Source: Paenibacillus sp. FSL H3-0469
Lineage (GTDB): Bacteria; Bacillota; Bacilli; Paenibacillales; Paenibacillaceae
Length of the DNA: 64,000 nt
Reading direction: 5' to 3'
Assembly (NCBI RefSeq): GCF_038051945.1
Contig: NZ_CP150302.1
Coordinates: 5,084,001-5,148,000 of the forward strand
Each line of letters begins with the position of its first letter. Within the stretch, counting starts at the first letter, position 1. Shown here in pieces: positions 25,822 through 37,677 of the stretch. The notes below the pieces were generated by a model that worked only from the letters and a program-made list of their open reading frames with translations, was not told where the DNA came from and ran no database searches. The translations under genes and the position numbers were made by a program.

Positions 25822-26724
25822 ATGGAAGCATTGCAGTTGAAGCAGGTAGTGAAGCAGTACGGTGAGAAGACAGCCGTCAACGGAATCAGTCTAAAGGTGG
25901 AGCAAGGCGAGATTTACGGTCTGCTGGGCGCCAATGGTGCCGGCAAAACAACAACTATGCGCATGGTGCTCGGCCTGATCTATCCCGACGAAGGAAGCAT
26001 CCTCTATAACGGCAAGCCGTATAGTAAGGAGCTCCAGCATCTGATGGGCTATCTGCCGGAAGAACGGGGATTGTACCCGAAGGTCAAGGTAAGCGATCAG
26101 ATTATCTATCTGGCTCAGCTGCGCGGGATGTCCGCCAGTGAAGCGGATAAGAGCTTGAAGTACTGGCTGGAACGCTTTGATGTACCTGAATATTACAATA
26201 AGAAGATTGAAGAGCTGTCCAAGGGTAATCAGCAAAAGATGGGCTTCGTCGCCGCTGTGGTCCATAAGCCGAAGATTCTGATCCTGGATGAAGCCTTCAG
26301 CGGCCTCGATCCGGTCAATGTGGAGCTGCTTAAGGATACTGTTCGAGAGATGCGGGATCTGGGAACGAGCATTCTGTTCTCCACGCACCGCATGGAGCAT
26401 GTTGAAGAATTATGCCGCAATATCACGATTCTTGACCGTTCGAACACCGTAGTTCAAGGAGATATCCGTGAGATCAAGAAGGGGTATCCGCGGGAAGAGG
26501 TTGTACTGCGCACCGCCGGGGAAGTTAACGGACTTGCCGGGATTGCCGGAGTTACCGGAGTGCAGCGGCAGGAGCGCGGGTATGTGTTATCCATCAGTGA
26601 CCTGGGAGCGGCGCAGCGGATTCTGCAGCTGGCTGTGGCTCAGGGCGAGGTCGAGCACTTCGAGATTAAGGAACCGACGCTAAACCAAATCTTTATCAGA
26701 GCGGTGGGTGAATCCAATGAATAA
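25822..26724 (+). CDS. ABC transporter ATP-binding protein (NatA/YhaQ-like)
   Basis: 300 residues. Walker A GANGAGKTTTM, signature LSKGNQQKM, Walker B LILDEAFSGLD and H-loop FSTHRMEHVEEL are present. The C-terminal about 80 residues (PREEVVLRTAGEV...EPTLNQIFIRAVG) match the NatA/YhaQ-type tail. The start is at 25822 after GAGAGGGG; the upstream extension overlaps the previous gene. Its stop overlaps the permease start by 8 bp, so the two form one exporter. Confidence 0.93.
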   Translation: MEALQLKQVVKQYGEKTAVNGISLKVEQGEIYGLLGANGAGKTTTMRMVLGLIYPDEGSILYNGKPYSKELQHLMGYLPEERGLYPKVKVSDQIIYLAQLRGMSASEADKSLKYWLERFDVPEYYNKKIEELSKGNQQKMGFVAAVVHKPKILILDEAFSGLDPVNVELLKDTVREMRDLGTSILFSTHRMEHVEELCRNITILDRSNTVVQGDIREIKKGYPREEVVLRTAGEVNGLAGIAGVTGVQRQERGYVLSISDLGAAQRILQLAVAQGEVEHFEIKEPTLNQIFIRAVGESNE

Positions 26725-28006
26725 AATGGCAACCATAATCGGCTTCACATTCAAGAACAAGGTAAGAACGAAATCCTTCATGATTACTACCCTGATTCTG
26801 GTGCTTCTGCTCAGTATCGGGATGAATATTCCCTATTTTATCAAGGTCTTTAAAGGCGAAGACGGTGCCAAGGATGCGACGCAGATCGGAGTCGTTGCCG
26901 AGCAGGGCTTCCGGCCTGCCGAGCTGCTGCTCGCTTATACTCCGCCGGCTGAAGCCGAAGATAAAGTCGTATTTACCGCTTATCCTTCTGCTGATGACGC
27001 TGCGCTGAAGCAGGGTCTGCAGGATGAGAAGATCGAGGGGTATCTCACCTTTGCCGCAGAGGGTAGTGAAGGTGTGCCTCCGGTAACGTATCACAGCAAG
27101 GACGGAGACATCAGCAGCAAGCTGAGAACGAATCTGCAAGCTGCTCTGCAGCAGGTGAATACCGGGCTGATTGTCGGTGATAAGCTGACCGAGAGCCAGG
27201 TGGCGGCGATCTTCGCTCCGGTGTCGATTGATACTGCGCAGCTAAGTACGGACGGGGCGGCAGGTGGCGCAGACCAAGTTCGGGATAAACCGCCCATTAA
27301 CTATGTTGTAGTCTATATCCTGCTGATTCTGTTCTTCATGTCGGTGATGATGACCGGCAACATGATTTCAGCCGAGATTACCTCGGAGAAAAGCTCGCGC
27401 ATAATGGAGATTCTCATCACCAGCGCTTCGCCACTCACCCAGATGTTCGGCAAGGTCATCGGAATCTTCCTCGTCGGATTGATGCAGATCGCCATTATCT
27501 CGGCTGCCATCGCGCTCAACCTGATGCTGCCGCATAATTCCACGATCCTGAGCGATTTCGATCTGAATCTGGGACAGCTTAATGTCAGCATGATCGTCTA
27601 TGGCTTCATCCTGTATATCCTGGGTTACTTCCTGTACGCCCTGATGTATGCCGCTGTCGGCTCGATTGTCAGCCGGACAGAGGATCTGGGACAGGCCGTG
27701 ATGCCGGTCATGATGCTGGGCTTCGTCAGCTTCTACCTGCCGCTGTTCAGTATCTCGAACCCGGATACCCTGCTGGTGAAGGTCGCCAGCTTCGTGCCAT
27801 TCACCTCTTCGCTCAGCCTGCTGCTGCGGATCGGGGTCGGCCATGTGGCCTTCTGGGAGATCATGGTCTCGCTGGCGATCCTGCTGGCTACAACCTTCCT
27901 CTTCGGCTGGCTCGCCGCCAAGATCTACCGCACAGGCGTCCTGATGTACGGCAAGCGCCCTAGCATCAAGGAGATTAGAAAGGCTATGAAGGCTTATAAG
28001 ATTTAG
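26717..28006 (+). CDS. ABC-2 type permease (NatB/YhaP-like)
   Basis: 429 residues. One N-terminal transmembrane helix is followed by an extracytoplasmic domain of about 150 residues and then five or six helices. The motif EITSEKSSRIMEILITSASPL after the second helix is characteristic of NatB/YhaP-type ABC-2 permeases. With the preceding ATPase it would export an ion, peptide or drug-like molecule. No substrate can be read from the sequence. It is the last gene of the operon. Confidence 0.92.
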   Translation: MNKMATIIGFTFKNKVRTKSFMITTLILVLLLSIGMNIPYFIKVFKGEDGAKDATQIGVVAEQGFRPAELLLAYTPPAEAEDKVVFTAYPSADDAALKQGLQDEKIEGYLTFAAEGSEGVPPVTYHSKDGDISSKLRTNLQAALQQVNTGLIVGDKLTESQVAAIFAPVSIDTAQLSTDGAAGGADQVRDKPPINYVVVYILLILFFMSVMMTGNMISAEITSEKSSRIMEILITSASPLTQMFGKVIGIFLVGLMQIAIISAAIALNLMLPHNSTILSDFDLNLGQLNVSMIVYGFILYILGYFLYALMYAAVGSIVSRTEDLGQAVMPVMMLGFVSFYLPLFSISNPDTLLVKVASFVPFTSSLSLLLRIGVGHVAFWEIMVSLAILLATTFLFGWLAAKIYRTGVLMYGKRPSIKEIRKAMKAYKI

Positions 28007-28020
28007 GGTTGGATAGATGT

Positions 28021-28158
28021 GTGTTGCTTTGGATTTCAAGTATTCGGATTTTGAGGAAAAGGACGGGGTTAACCCAAATTGATTTTTCCAAACAATTTGG
28101 CATCTCACAGGGGACTTTGAGCGATATAGGAGGCTGTATATCGTCATGGTTCCCATAA
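28021..28158 (+). pseudogene. XRE-type helix-turn-helix remnant
   Basis: A 45-codon reading frame encodes RILRKRTGLTQIDFSKQFG then ISQGTLSDIG, an unmistakable XRE/Cro HTH core. It then runs into an unrelated tail and a stop. There is no ribosome-binding site or full N-terminus. It is most likely the relic of a phage- or plasmid-type repressor gene, truncated after the recognition helix. Confidence 0.5.
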
Positions 28159-28216
28159 AAGAATTAAGTAAAGAAATAGAAGTTCAGAAAAAAGGAATTA
28201 GTAATTTCAATCCAAG

Positions 28217-28258
28217 AAAAACAGCGCGCACCAGTAGAAATGGTACGCGCTGTTTTAG
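28217..28258. terminator. Bidirectional terminator
   Basis: ACAGCGCG-c-ACC pairs with GGT-a-CGCGCTGT and is flanked by A-runs on the left and TTTTAGCTTTTTT on the right. It terminates the leftward bgl operon and can stop rightward readthrough. Confidence 0.85.
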
Positions 28259-28270
28259 CTTTTTTAAAGG

Positions 28271-31638
<3,368 letters not shown>

Positions 31639-31693
31639 GTGATTTCCCCCTTGATAACATCGATTAATTGGATTGTCCTTTCTGAAAACAAAA

Positions 31694-31758
31694 AAGACCA
31701 AAAGCAGTGAGGGAGATCCCACGCTTTTGGTCATGCCTGATCGAATCAGTAACAATCC
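31694..31758 (-). promoter_or_regulatory. RAT antiterminator and overlapping terminator in the bglP leader
   Basis: On the minus strand GGATTGTTACTG-ATTCGATCAGGCATGACC (31758-31729) matches the LicT/SacY-type ribonucleic antiterminator. Its end overlaps the terminator stem GACCAAAAGC / GCTTTTGGTC followed by TTTTTT (31732-31690). When active LicT binds the RAT, the terminator cannot form. Confidence 0.92.
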
Positions 31759-31766
31759 ATACGAGG

Positions 31767-31795
31767 AATATAATACGCTCTTGGAATTTTGTAAA
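31767..31795 (-). promoter_or_regulatory. bglP promoter
   Basis: On the minus strand TTTACA (31795-31790) and TATATT (31772-31767) are separated by 17 bp. They lie directly upstream of the RAT leader. Confidence 0.7.
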
Positions 31796-31844
31796 CCCTT
31801 TTTTAAAATAATAATGGTTCAGTTAGGAAAGCAATTCTTGCTAA

Positions 31845-31873
31845 TTGACAACGCAAATGAGCGATGTTAATCT
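31845..31873 (+). promoter_or_regulatory. licT promoter
   Basis: TTGACA (31845-31850), a 17-bp spacer and TAATCT (31868-31873) lie 12 bp upstream of the second RAT. Confidence 0.65.
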
Positions 31874-31885
31874 TTACATTAGCTA

Positions 31886-31970
31886 GGATTGTTACTGATT
31901 CGATCAGGCGTGCCCTAAGCATTCAATTCATACAGGAATTTGGTATGAATTAAGTGTTTAGGGCTTTTTA
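31886..31970 (+). promoter_or_regulatory. RAT antiterminator and terminator in the licT leader
   Basis: GGATTGTTACTG-ATTCGATCAGGCGTGCCC (31886-31915) is nearly identical to the bglP RAT. It overlaps a terminator (GCCCTAA...TTAGGGC then TTTTTATTTT, 31912-31970). LicT therefore also controls its own synthesis. Confidence 0.9.
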
Positions 31971-31995
31971 TTTTATGTATAAGAGGGGATAGCCA

Positions 31996-32835
31996 GTGCG
32001 CATAAAAAAGGTATTTAATAACAATGTTGCTTTAGTTATCGACCATGACAATAAGGAAATTATAGTTATGGGGAAGGCCATTGGATTTCAAAAATATCCC
32101 AAAGATTTGATTGACGAGTCACTAATAGAGAAAACATTTGTTCTCGAAGTTCCCGGAAATACCGAGAAGCTCATTGGTCTGTTTAATGAGATCCCTTCAG
32201 AAGATATTAATCTCGCGGATGAACTTATCGAAAAAGGGAAGATAGAGTTGAATAAAACTTTTAATGAGAACATGATTATTGGATTAGCCGATCATATCAG
32301 CTTTGCACTCAAACGGGCAAGAGAAGGGCTCTTTATTTCCAGTCCTCTGGAGTGGGAAGTAAAGCAAGCGTTTCCTAAAGAATATTTGTTTGGGAAAAAT
32401 GCTCTTCAATTAATTGAAAAGACAACCGGGATTAAGCTGCCTGAAACGGAAGCGGCTTTCATTGCTTATCATTTTGTGAATGGGCAAATTGAGATGGGCT
32501 CATCCGTGGATAATGATCATTTACGAAATGTGTTGCTTAAGATTCTTGATATTGTGAAGTATCATTTTCAAATCGATCTGGATGAGAACTCACTTAATTA
32601 TTCAAGATTTGTGACCCACTTAAGATATTTCATTAAACGTCAGACCAGCGGTGAAAAATTGGCGAATAGTGATCAGCTTTTGTTTAATGTAGTGAAGGAG
32701 AGTTATTCAAAGGCATTTCAGTGTTCTTTAAAAATCAAACGCTTTCTTTCGAGTACCTATGATTGGAATGTTACGGATGACGAACTGCTCTATCTGACGG
32801 TTCATATTCAGCGTGTAAGCGATCGTACAGAATGA
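31996..32835 (+). CDS. licT: BglG/LicT-family transcriptional antiterminator
   Basis: 279 residues: an RNA-binding CAT domain (residues 1-55, IKKVFNNNVALV, KAIGFQK) and two PRD domains with phosphorylatable histidines (LADHISFAL, IAYHFVNGQ in PRD1; VTHLRYFIKR, LTVHIQRV in PRD2). Phosphorylation by PTS proteins sets its activity. It binds the two RAT elements in this intergenic region. The start is GTG at 31996 after AAGAGGGG. Length is as expected for LicT. Confidence 0.95.
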   Translation: MRIKKVFNNNVALVIDHDNKEIIVMGKAIGFQKYPKDLIDESLIEKTFVLEVPGNTEKLIGLFNEIPSEDINLADELIEKGKIELNKTFNENMIIGLADHISFALKRAREGLFISSPLEWEVKQAFPKEYLFGKNALQLIEKTTGIKLPETEAAFIAYHFVNGQIEMGSSVDNDHLRNVLLKILDIVKYHFQIDLDENSLNYSRFVTHLRYFIKRQTSGEKLANSDQLLFNVVKESYSKAFQCSLKIKRFLSSTYDWNVTDDELLYLTVHIQRVSDRTE

Positions 32836-32850
32836 GCTTATAACAATGAA

Positions 32851-32998
32851 AACGCTGTTAAATTGAGATTTTAGCGAAGGGGATGAGCTATTTATTAGCC
32901 CACGTAGTATCGACTGAAATCTTCAATTTAACAAATATGGTTCCTCACAAGTGTGATGGATTTCTCACAAGGAGCAGTTACTTCAGGTAACTGCTCCC
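32851..32998. terminator. Two hairpins between convergent licT and tetR genes
   Basis: GTTAAATTGA...TCTTCAATTTAAC (about 32857-32934) forms a long-range stem. GGAGCAGTTAC-ttca-GGTAACTGCTCC (32971-32997) is a perfect strong hairpin. The second is the better candidate terminator for one or both genes, though the T-run is short. Confidence 0.55.
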
Positions 32999-33028
32999 TG
33001 TTGTATATTCAGCCATCCCCTCCAGGAT

Positions 33029-33577
33029 TCAAACCCCTTGTTTGATTAAACTCCAGAGGCGTTCAAATCGTTCTTGGTAGTCTGGTGAATTCCAGGATCC
33101 TTTAAAAGAAGGGAGACTAAACACTGCAAACGCAGATAGAATGGCCTCTGCACGTTCAAAATGAGGATCATGATATTCCATGAAACCATCAATTATTTGA
33201 TAAGAATCCCAAAGCACATCACGTAATACCAATGGATTACTGTCCACATATTGTGTATTCAAGGCGAACATTTGGGGATTTTCATTATAAGCGCGTTTTT
33301 TGGCATTAACAAATGCCCATAGCCAATCGTGGAGCACTTCCTGCGGGGAGGCTGAATTAGTCATGTTTATACGGATTTGTTCTGAAATCATCCGGTTGAA
33401 CCAGCCTTTAGCTACTGCCGCCCACAGTTCTTGTTTGTTTTTGAAATGTTTATAGAGTGCAGCGTGGGTGATGTTCAATTCATCCGCTATTTGAGAGAGT
33501 GTCACCTCAGATTTTTCCGTACGCTCAATTAATGTCTCGGCAGTTTCAATAATAAGCTCCTGTGTGATTTTAGCCAT
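33029..33577 (-). CDS. TetR-family transcriptional regulator
   Basis: 182 residues. N-terminal HTH: IIETAETLIE, VTLSQIADELNITHAALYKHFKNKQELW. The rest is a helical ligand domain. The start at MAKITQ suits the family. The frame remains open to an ATG at 33640 and beyond, so an N-terminal extension is possible; no start has a strong ribosome-binding site. It is divergent from a quinone-oxidoreductase-like gene, and inverted TTTGTAACTT / AAGTTACAAA words lie between them. Confidence 0.88.
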   Translation of the reverse strand: MAKITQELIIETAETLIERTEKSEVTLSQIADELNITHAALYKHFKNKQELWAAVAKGWFNRMISEQIRINMTNSASPQEVLHDWLWAFVNAKKRAYNENPQMFALNTQYVDSNPLVLRDVLWDSYQIIDGFMEYHDPHFERAEAILSAFAVFSLPSFKGSWNSPDYQERFERLWSLIKQGV

Positions 33578-33712
33578 TTGTTGTGGCAGGTGAATGGGGG
33601 AGTGCAGGCACTTACGATTAACCCCCCAGTGTAACACCATGCTGCCAACCCTTCTTTCGTTAATTAATAATATCCACTTATAGTTTAGCATGAAAAAACA
33701 AAGTAACAAATG

Positions 33713-33759
33713 TTGACTTTTGTAACTTCTAGTCTTATGCTTGGTGTGCAAGTTACAAA
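33713..33759 (+). promoter_or_regulatory. Divergent promoter/operator of the tetR-oxidoreductase pair
   Basis: TTGACT (33713-33718) and TATGCT (33736-33741) have a 17-bp spacer. The half sites TTTGTAACTT (33719-33728) and AAGTTACAAA (33750-33759) are perfect reverse complements, one inside the spacer and one after the -10 box. Further AAGTAACAAA and ATGTTACTTA words flank them. This is a convincing repressor operator. Confidence 0.75.
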
Positions 33760-33806
33760 TCATCGTAAATGTTACTTAGGATCTTGCGGATAGGAGGGTA
33801 TTAATT

Positions 33807-34808
33807 ATGAAGGCGGCACAGATCACCAAATATTCCAAACCGTTTCAAGTTGAAGTGCGCGATATTCCAGTCCCGGAAATAAGTGATTACGAAGTTTTGG
33901 TTAAAGTAAAGGCGGCGGCGGTTAACCACTTGGAGCTGCTCATCGCTACCGGAAGCGTGAAGTTAATCCAGGACTATGAGTTCCCCTTGACCCTTGGTAA
34001 CGAACTCACAGGTGTTGTTGAGAAGATGGGTAAGAAAGTCGCTGGCTTCAAAGTAGGTGATGCCATTTACTCCCGCCTGCCGCTGCGAAAAATTGGAGCA
34101 TTTGCCGAATATGCGGCGGTTCATGTAGCGGCTATGGCTCACTTGCCGGGTAATCTGGATTTTGTAACCGGTGCGGCTGCGCCTTTAACAGGATTGACAG
34201 CCTATCAAAGCCTGCATGAAGAGTTAGCTGCCAAAGCTGGCGAAAGAGTGTTCATTCCAGGGGGCTCTGGTTCATTTGGCCAAATGGCGATTCCTATCGC
34301 TAAAAGCATGGGGCTGAAGGTCATCGTCAGTGGAAGTCCACAGGCGCGCGAACGTACAATGGCCGCGGGAGCAGATCAATACATTGATTACAAGGCGGAG
34401 AACTACTGGGAACGACTTCGTGATCTTGACTATGTGATTGATACCTTGGGCCCCGGTGAATTTGACCGCGAACTCTCCATTATTAGACCAGGCGGCCATC
34501 TTCTTTCTCTACGGACCGGACCAAACAAACGATTCGCCAAAACTATGGGCTTGGTAGGTTGGAAGCAAAAACTATTCAGTATTGCTGGTGCTAAGTATGA
34601 TCACAAAGCCAAGAAGAAGAAGATTGAATATCATTTTGTGTTTGTACGCAGTGATGGAGAACAATTACGGCAAATCACAAAAATCATTGAAGAGAACCAA
34701 ATTATACCCGCGGTAGACGCCCGGGAGTTCCACATTGAAGATATTAATGAAGCTCTAAATCTGGTTGCTACAGGTCACCCCCAAGGGAAAGTGGTTATCC
34801 GATTTTAA
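33807..34808 (+). CDS. NAD(P)-dependent zinc-type alcohol dehydrogenase / quinone oxidoreductase (MDR family)
   Basis: 333 residues. GroES-like N-terminus (VLVKVKAAAVNHLELLIATG, LTLGNELTGVVEKMG) and Rossmann segment (VFIPGGSGSFGQMAIPIAKSMGLKVIVSGS) are clear. Zinc ligands of classical alcohol dehydrogenases are absent, so it fits the quinone-oxidoreductase-like MDR group. The start follows AGGAGG. It is probably induced by the ligand of the divergent TetR protein, hinting at detoxification. Confidence 0.9.
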   Translation: MKAAQITKYSKPFQVEVRDIPVPEISDYEVLVKVKAAAVNHLELLIATGSVKLIQDYEFPLTLGNELTGVVEKMGKKVAGFKVGDAIYSRLPLRKIGAFAEYAAVHVAAMAHLPGNLDFVTGAAAPLTGLTAYQSLHEELAAKAGERVFIPGGSGSFGQMAIPIAKSMGLKVIVSGSPQARERTMAAGADQYIDYKAENYWERLRDLDYVIDTLGPGEFDRELSIIRPGGHLLSLRTGPNKRFAKTMGLVGWKQKLFSIAGAKYDHKAKKKKIEYHFVFVRSDGEQLRQITKIIEENQIIPAVDAREFHIEDINEALNLVATGHPQGKVVIRF

Positions 34809-34948
34809 ATATTCATATAATTATTTACCGATCGTTCTCAATATGTTATATTGAATTTATAGGACATCACTGCATGATGAGATTAGGTTATTATATCTTC
34901 TCCTGTGCATTTTCTAGAACGATTATTCTCATATAGGGAGCGAATACA

Positions 34949-35647
34949 ATGAACATTTCTGAACAAGTGGCATTGGTTACTGGAGCAAACCGGGGGCTTG
35001 GCCGCCAGCTTACGCTTGAACTTCTAGCTAGAGGGGCTAAGGTCTACGCGGGAGCAAGAAATCCGGAAACTCTGGATATTCCAGGAGTTACACCTGTAAA
35101 GCTTGATGTTACCAACCCTCAAGAGGTAGCGGCAGCAGCCAGCCTGGCTAAGGATGTTACGATTCTGATCAACAATGCAGGATCATCTACAGGCGCTTCT
35201 TTGCTGGAAGGGGATGTGGAGCAGATCCAGCTGGAATTGAATACGCATTTCTTCGGTACGTTATCCATGGTTCGCGCTTTTGCACCGGTCATCGAGAATA
35301 ACGGGGGAGGATCGGTTCTGAATATTCTTTCCGCATTATCCTGGTTTAGTGGCGGAGCTGCGGGTGCCTACACGGCGGCAAAGGCTGCAGCATGGGCGCT
35401 GACGAACGATCTTCGTTTGAATCTGTATCCTCGTCATATTAGAGTAGCAGGCTTACATGTGGGTTATATGGAGACAGACATGACGGCCGGCCTGGATGCT
35501 CCCAAATCAAACCCTTCAGATATTGCGAAAATAGCTATTGACGGCATAGCAGCCGGCAGCTTCGAAATTCTTGCCGACGATACCAGCCGTATGATCCAAG
35601 CCGGACTTGCAGGCGGCGTGTCCGCCCTCTACCCGAATCTGTCCTAA
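34949..35647 (+). CDS. Short-chain dehydrogenase/reductase
   Basis: 232 residues. TGANRGLGRQL is the cofactor loop, NNAGS marks strand four, Ser in LNILSALSWF and YTAAKAAAW (YxxxK) form the catalytic set. The substrate is unknown. The start follows GGGAGCG. It lies 140 bp after the MDR gene and may belong to the same regulon. Confidence 0.92.
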   Translation: MNISEQVALVTGANRGLGRQLTLELLARGAKVYAGARNPETLDIPGVTPVKLDVTNPQEVAAAASLAKDVTILINNAGSSTGASLLEGDVEQIQLELNTHFFGTLSMVRAFAPVIENNGGGSVLNILSALSWFSGGAAGAYTAAKAAAWALTNDLRLNLYPRHIRVAGLHVGYMETDMTAGLDAPKSNPSDIAKIAIDGIAAGSFEILADDTSRMIQAGLAGGVSALYPNLS

Positions 35648-35764
35648 TCCCAATATTACGCAGTAGCAGCGGCGCAGAAAGAACGGGCTTCCATATTTCA
35701 CCTGGAACACCTCTTGGAGGGATTCAAGGCGGAGAAGGCCTTGGCTAAAGGAAAAGTATACAGG

Positions 35765-35808
35765 AATCCCGATGATGACCAATCTGGTCAACCATCGGGA
35801 TTTTTGTT
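35765..35808 (+). terminator. Rho-independent terminator
   Basis: AATCCCGATG-a-TGACCA pairs with TGGTCA-a-CCATCGGGATT, ending in TTTTTG. Between the SDR stop and this point a short open stretch (AQKERASIFHLEHLLEG) may be a gene relic, but it has no start. Confidence 0.85.
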
Positions 35809-35871
35809 CTAAATAAGTAGTTTGCTAGAGAAGTATTAAAAATTATCTGATGTATTATCGTCGCAAAAATC

Positions 35872-36057
35872 ATGTATGACATTCTCAGCATCGTAAAGAG
35901 ACACTTCAAGGTTGATTCACTTGATATTTTTTCCAAGCGATTGATTAAGGATAGGAATGTTAATAACCGGGGCTTCCGGCGCATTCTGCTTCGCGGCATT
36001 GAAAAAGTGACGTTAGAGTTCGCTTGGCTTTCACTTGCCCACAACCTGATTAAGTAA
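35872..36057 (+). pseudogene. IS1182-type transposase, C-terminal remnant
   Basis: Only the last about 60 codons remain. The terminal NNRGFRRILLRGIEKVTLEF and WLSLAHNLIK are the conserved end of IS1182-family transposases. There is no catalytic core, ribosome-binding site or terminal inverted repeat. It marks the left edge of the AT-rich islet and points to past insertion-sequence activity. Confidence 0.75.
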
Positions 36058-36077
36058 GTAGCGAACGGTCAAAAACG

Positions 36078-36120
36078 AAAAGGGGCGATTTTCCAATAAA
36101 GGAGAATCGCTCCTTTTTAG
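36078..36120 (+). terminator. Rho-independent terminator
   Basis: AAAGGGGCGATT and AATCGC-t-CCTTTTT pair around CCAATAAAGG. It follows the transposase relic by about 20 bp and may have been its terminator. Confidence 0.7.
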
Positions 36121-36254
36121 TGTTCCATTAATCCTATGTAAATATTTATTCGGAATACGAAGGAGTAAGTACCCAAAATACTTTATTTGAAGTTTATCAT
36201 CACATAGAAATATATGGTGTTTTTAGATATAATAGAACATATGTTCGCATAAAG

Positions 36255-36288
36255 GTTGATTTTGGAAGTGGTAGTTTCACTTTAATAA
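36255..36288 (+). promoter_or_regulatory. Putative split-sigma promoter upstream of the sigma operon
   Basis: GTTGATTTT (36255-36263), 12 bases, then TTCACTTTAATAA (36276-36288). The same two blocks with the same 12-base gap occur upstream of the hydrolase-like gene (39475-39442, minus strand). It does not resemble a sigma-A promoter. Autoregulation by the sigma factor encoded here is the simplest explanation. Confidence 0.6.
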
Positions 36289-36322
36289 TTAAAACAATCT
36301 TTATGCTGAGGAGGCTAACAAA

Positions 36323-36937
36323 ATGAATTTACATTCATTGAATGAAAAAGAGACGCTAATAGTAGAACAATTCTTTCATAGTGACACAAATCAAACTTTT
36401 CAGAATCCAGTTTTTACGTCATTCTTTGAAGAACAACAACACCTTAAATACTTAGTCCAAGCGTTAAAGGGGAATCAAACTAGTTTGCAACTACTTAATT
36501 CAGCATTTAAGAAACATTATTTCAGAATGCGTTTTATTAATTATATTTCTTCGACCATTCGTTATGCTGCGATTGGCTTTATACGTAAAATGAAAAAAAT
36601 TAAAGAAAGGAATCCTCTTTTAATGGACAATATTGATCTTGAAAACAATAGCCAAGATGAACTACTTTATATTTATTCTCCATGTTTAGATCACTATTTT
36701 ACCGAGGAAAAGTATTTTACTGAGAATATTGAAGATGAACTACTTTATTATGCTTGGACAGAACTAAGCGCAAAGCAAAAACAAGTAATTATGTTATCTT
36801 ACGTTATGTCATACCAAGATACTGAAATTGCAAGATTTCTTAAGATTAGTCCGCAAGCTGTATTTAACAACAGAAAAAGAGCATTGATTAAATTGAAAAC
36901 ATTTTGCACTAATATGGTGGGTGAAATAAGTGGATAA
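36323..36937 (+). CDS. Sigma-70-like factor, SigO/YvrI type
   Basis: 204 residues, AT-rich gene. The C-terminal part is a clear sigma region 4: LSAKQKQVIMLSYVMSYQDTEIA and ISPQAVFNNRKRALIKLK. The N-terminal half lacks a recognisable region 2 that would melt DNA. That fits SigO of Bacillus subtilis, which works together with RsoA, a separate region-2-like subunit. The two genes that follow are YvrJ-like and RsoA-like. Start ATG after GAGGAGG. Its stop overlaps the next start by 8 bp. Confidence 0.75.
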   Translation: MNLHSLNEKETLIVEQFFHSDTNQTFQNPVFTSFFEEQQHLKYLVQALKGNQTSLQLLNSAFKKHYFRMRFINYISSTIRYAAIGFIRKMKKIKERNPLLMDNIDLENNSQDELLYIYSPCLDHYFTEEKYFTENIEDELLYYAWTELSAKQKQVIMLSYVMSYQDTEIARFLKISPQAVFNNRKRALIKLKTFCTNMVGEISG

Positions 36938-37094
36938 CGAAACTTTCACAATCTTTATGACTGCCATTAATAATGTAGGTTTCCCAATTGTAATGATTGG
37001 TTATTTAATTCTTCGATTTGAGAAAAAGATTGATGCGTTAACTAATGTTATAGAAAAATTATTAACATCGATTAAGAACTCAAAGGAGAAATAA
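36930..37094 (+). CDS. YvrJ-family small membrane protein
   Basis: 54 residues, GTG start overlapping the sigma gene end. One transmembrane helix (NVGFPIVMIGYLIL) is followed by RFEKKIDALTNVIEKLL, the typical YvrJ pattern, which also resembles BhlA/UviB holin-like peptides. In Bacillus subtilis yvrJ belongs to the SigO locus. It could be a small membrane effector or holin-like protein; the role is not established. Confidence 0.75.
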   Translation: MDNETFTIFMTAINNVGFPIVMIGYLILRFEKKIDALTNVIEKLLTSIKNSKEK

Positions 37095-37097
37095 CTT

Positions 37098-37337
37098 ATG
37101 GAAGAAGATCTATATACATTAGTATTAATGGCTCAAAAAGGAGATAAAGTATCATTAGAAACAATCCTGGAGATATTTTCTCCAGTACTTAATAAACAAA
37201 TAAAGATGGTTGATCTAAATGAACAAGAAGATTTATTACAGAATTTAAAAGAAATATTAATCGATAAAACACTTAGCTTTGATACTGATTACTCACCTGG
37301 TTTCTTGAATTTTAAAGTTTTGCAGAAAAACAAATAG
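37098..37337 (+). CDS. RsoA-like sigma co-factor (region-2-like subunit)
   Basis: 79 residues, the same length as I recall for Bacillus RsoA. LVLMAQKGDKVSLETILEIFSPVLNK and the EQEDLLQNLKEILI segment follow the sigma region 1.2-2 pattern (GDxxAfexil...EDLxQ). With the upstream region-4 protein it would form a two-polypeptide sigma factor. The gene starts 4 bp after the YvrJ-like gene. The assignment rests on size, pattern and neighbourhood. Confidence 0.65.
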   Translation: MEEDLYTLVLMAQKGDKVSLETILEIFSPVLNKQIKMVDLNEQEDLLQNLKEILIDKTLSFDTDYSPGFLNFKVLQKNK

Positions 37338-37349
37338 GGGGAAATAATT

Positions 37350-37553
37350 ATGTCCAAGAGTAATATGGAAAGACAACTTGATATACAGAAAGAATTATGC
37401 AGATTAAGTACGGTGTTGCTCTCTGCTTCTAATAAAGATCAGGAATTTTTCACTATGATCGGGAGACTTTACGCCATAAAGTTGAAAGAGATACAGAGTG
37501 AATGTTTTAATTCGAAGGAAGGAGAGTGTAGAATTGTTAATTCTCAGTGTTGA
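37350..37553 (+). CDS. Small hypothetical protein, 67 aa
   Basis: ATG preceded by AGGGGGAAATAATT, 13 bp after the RsoA-like gene, so probably the fourth gene of the operon. It is helical and charged with three cysteines, two of them in the last 12 residues. No family was recognised. It could be an anti-sigma or a regulator of the split sigma factor, but nothing in the sequence shows this. Confidence 0.6.
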   Translation: MSKSNMERQLDIQKELCRLSTVLLSASNKDQEFFTMIGRLYAIKLKEIQSECFNSKEGECRIVNSQC

Positions 37554-37637
37554 AATAAGATGAGGTTAAGAGTTCTATATGTGGAACTCGGATACGAGGA
37601 GATTTGTGGAAATGCAATAAAGTTACAACTAATTCAA

Positions 37638-37677
37638 AAACCCTTCCGCTAACCCACTGGGAATTGGAAGGGTATAT
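37638..37677 (+). terminator. Rho-independent terminator of the sigma operon
   Basis: ACCCTTCC and GGAAGGGT pair across GCTAACCCACTGGGAATT, followed by ATATTTTTG. Confidence 0.75.
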
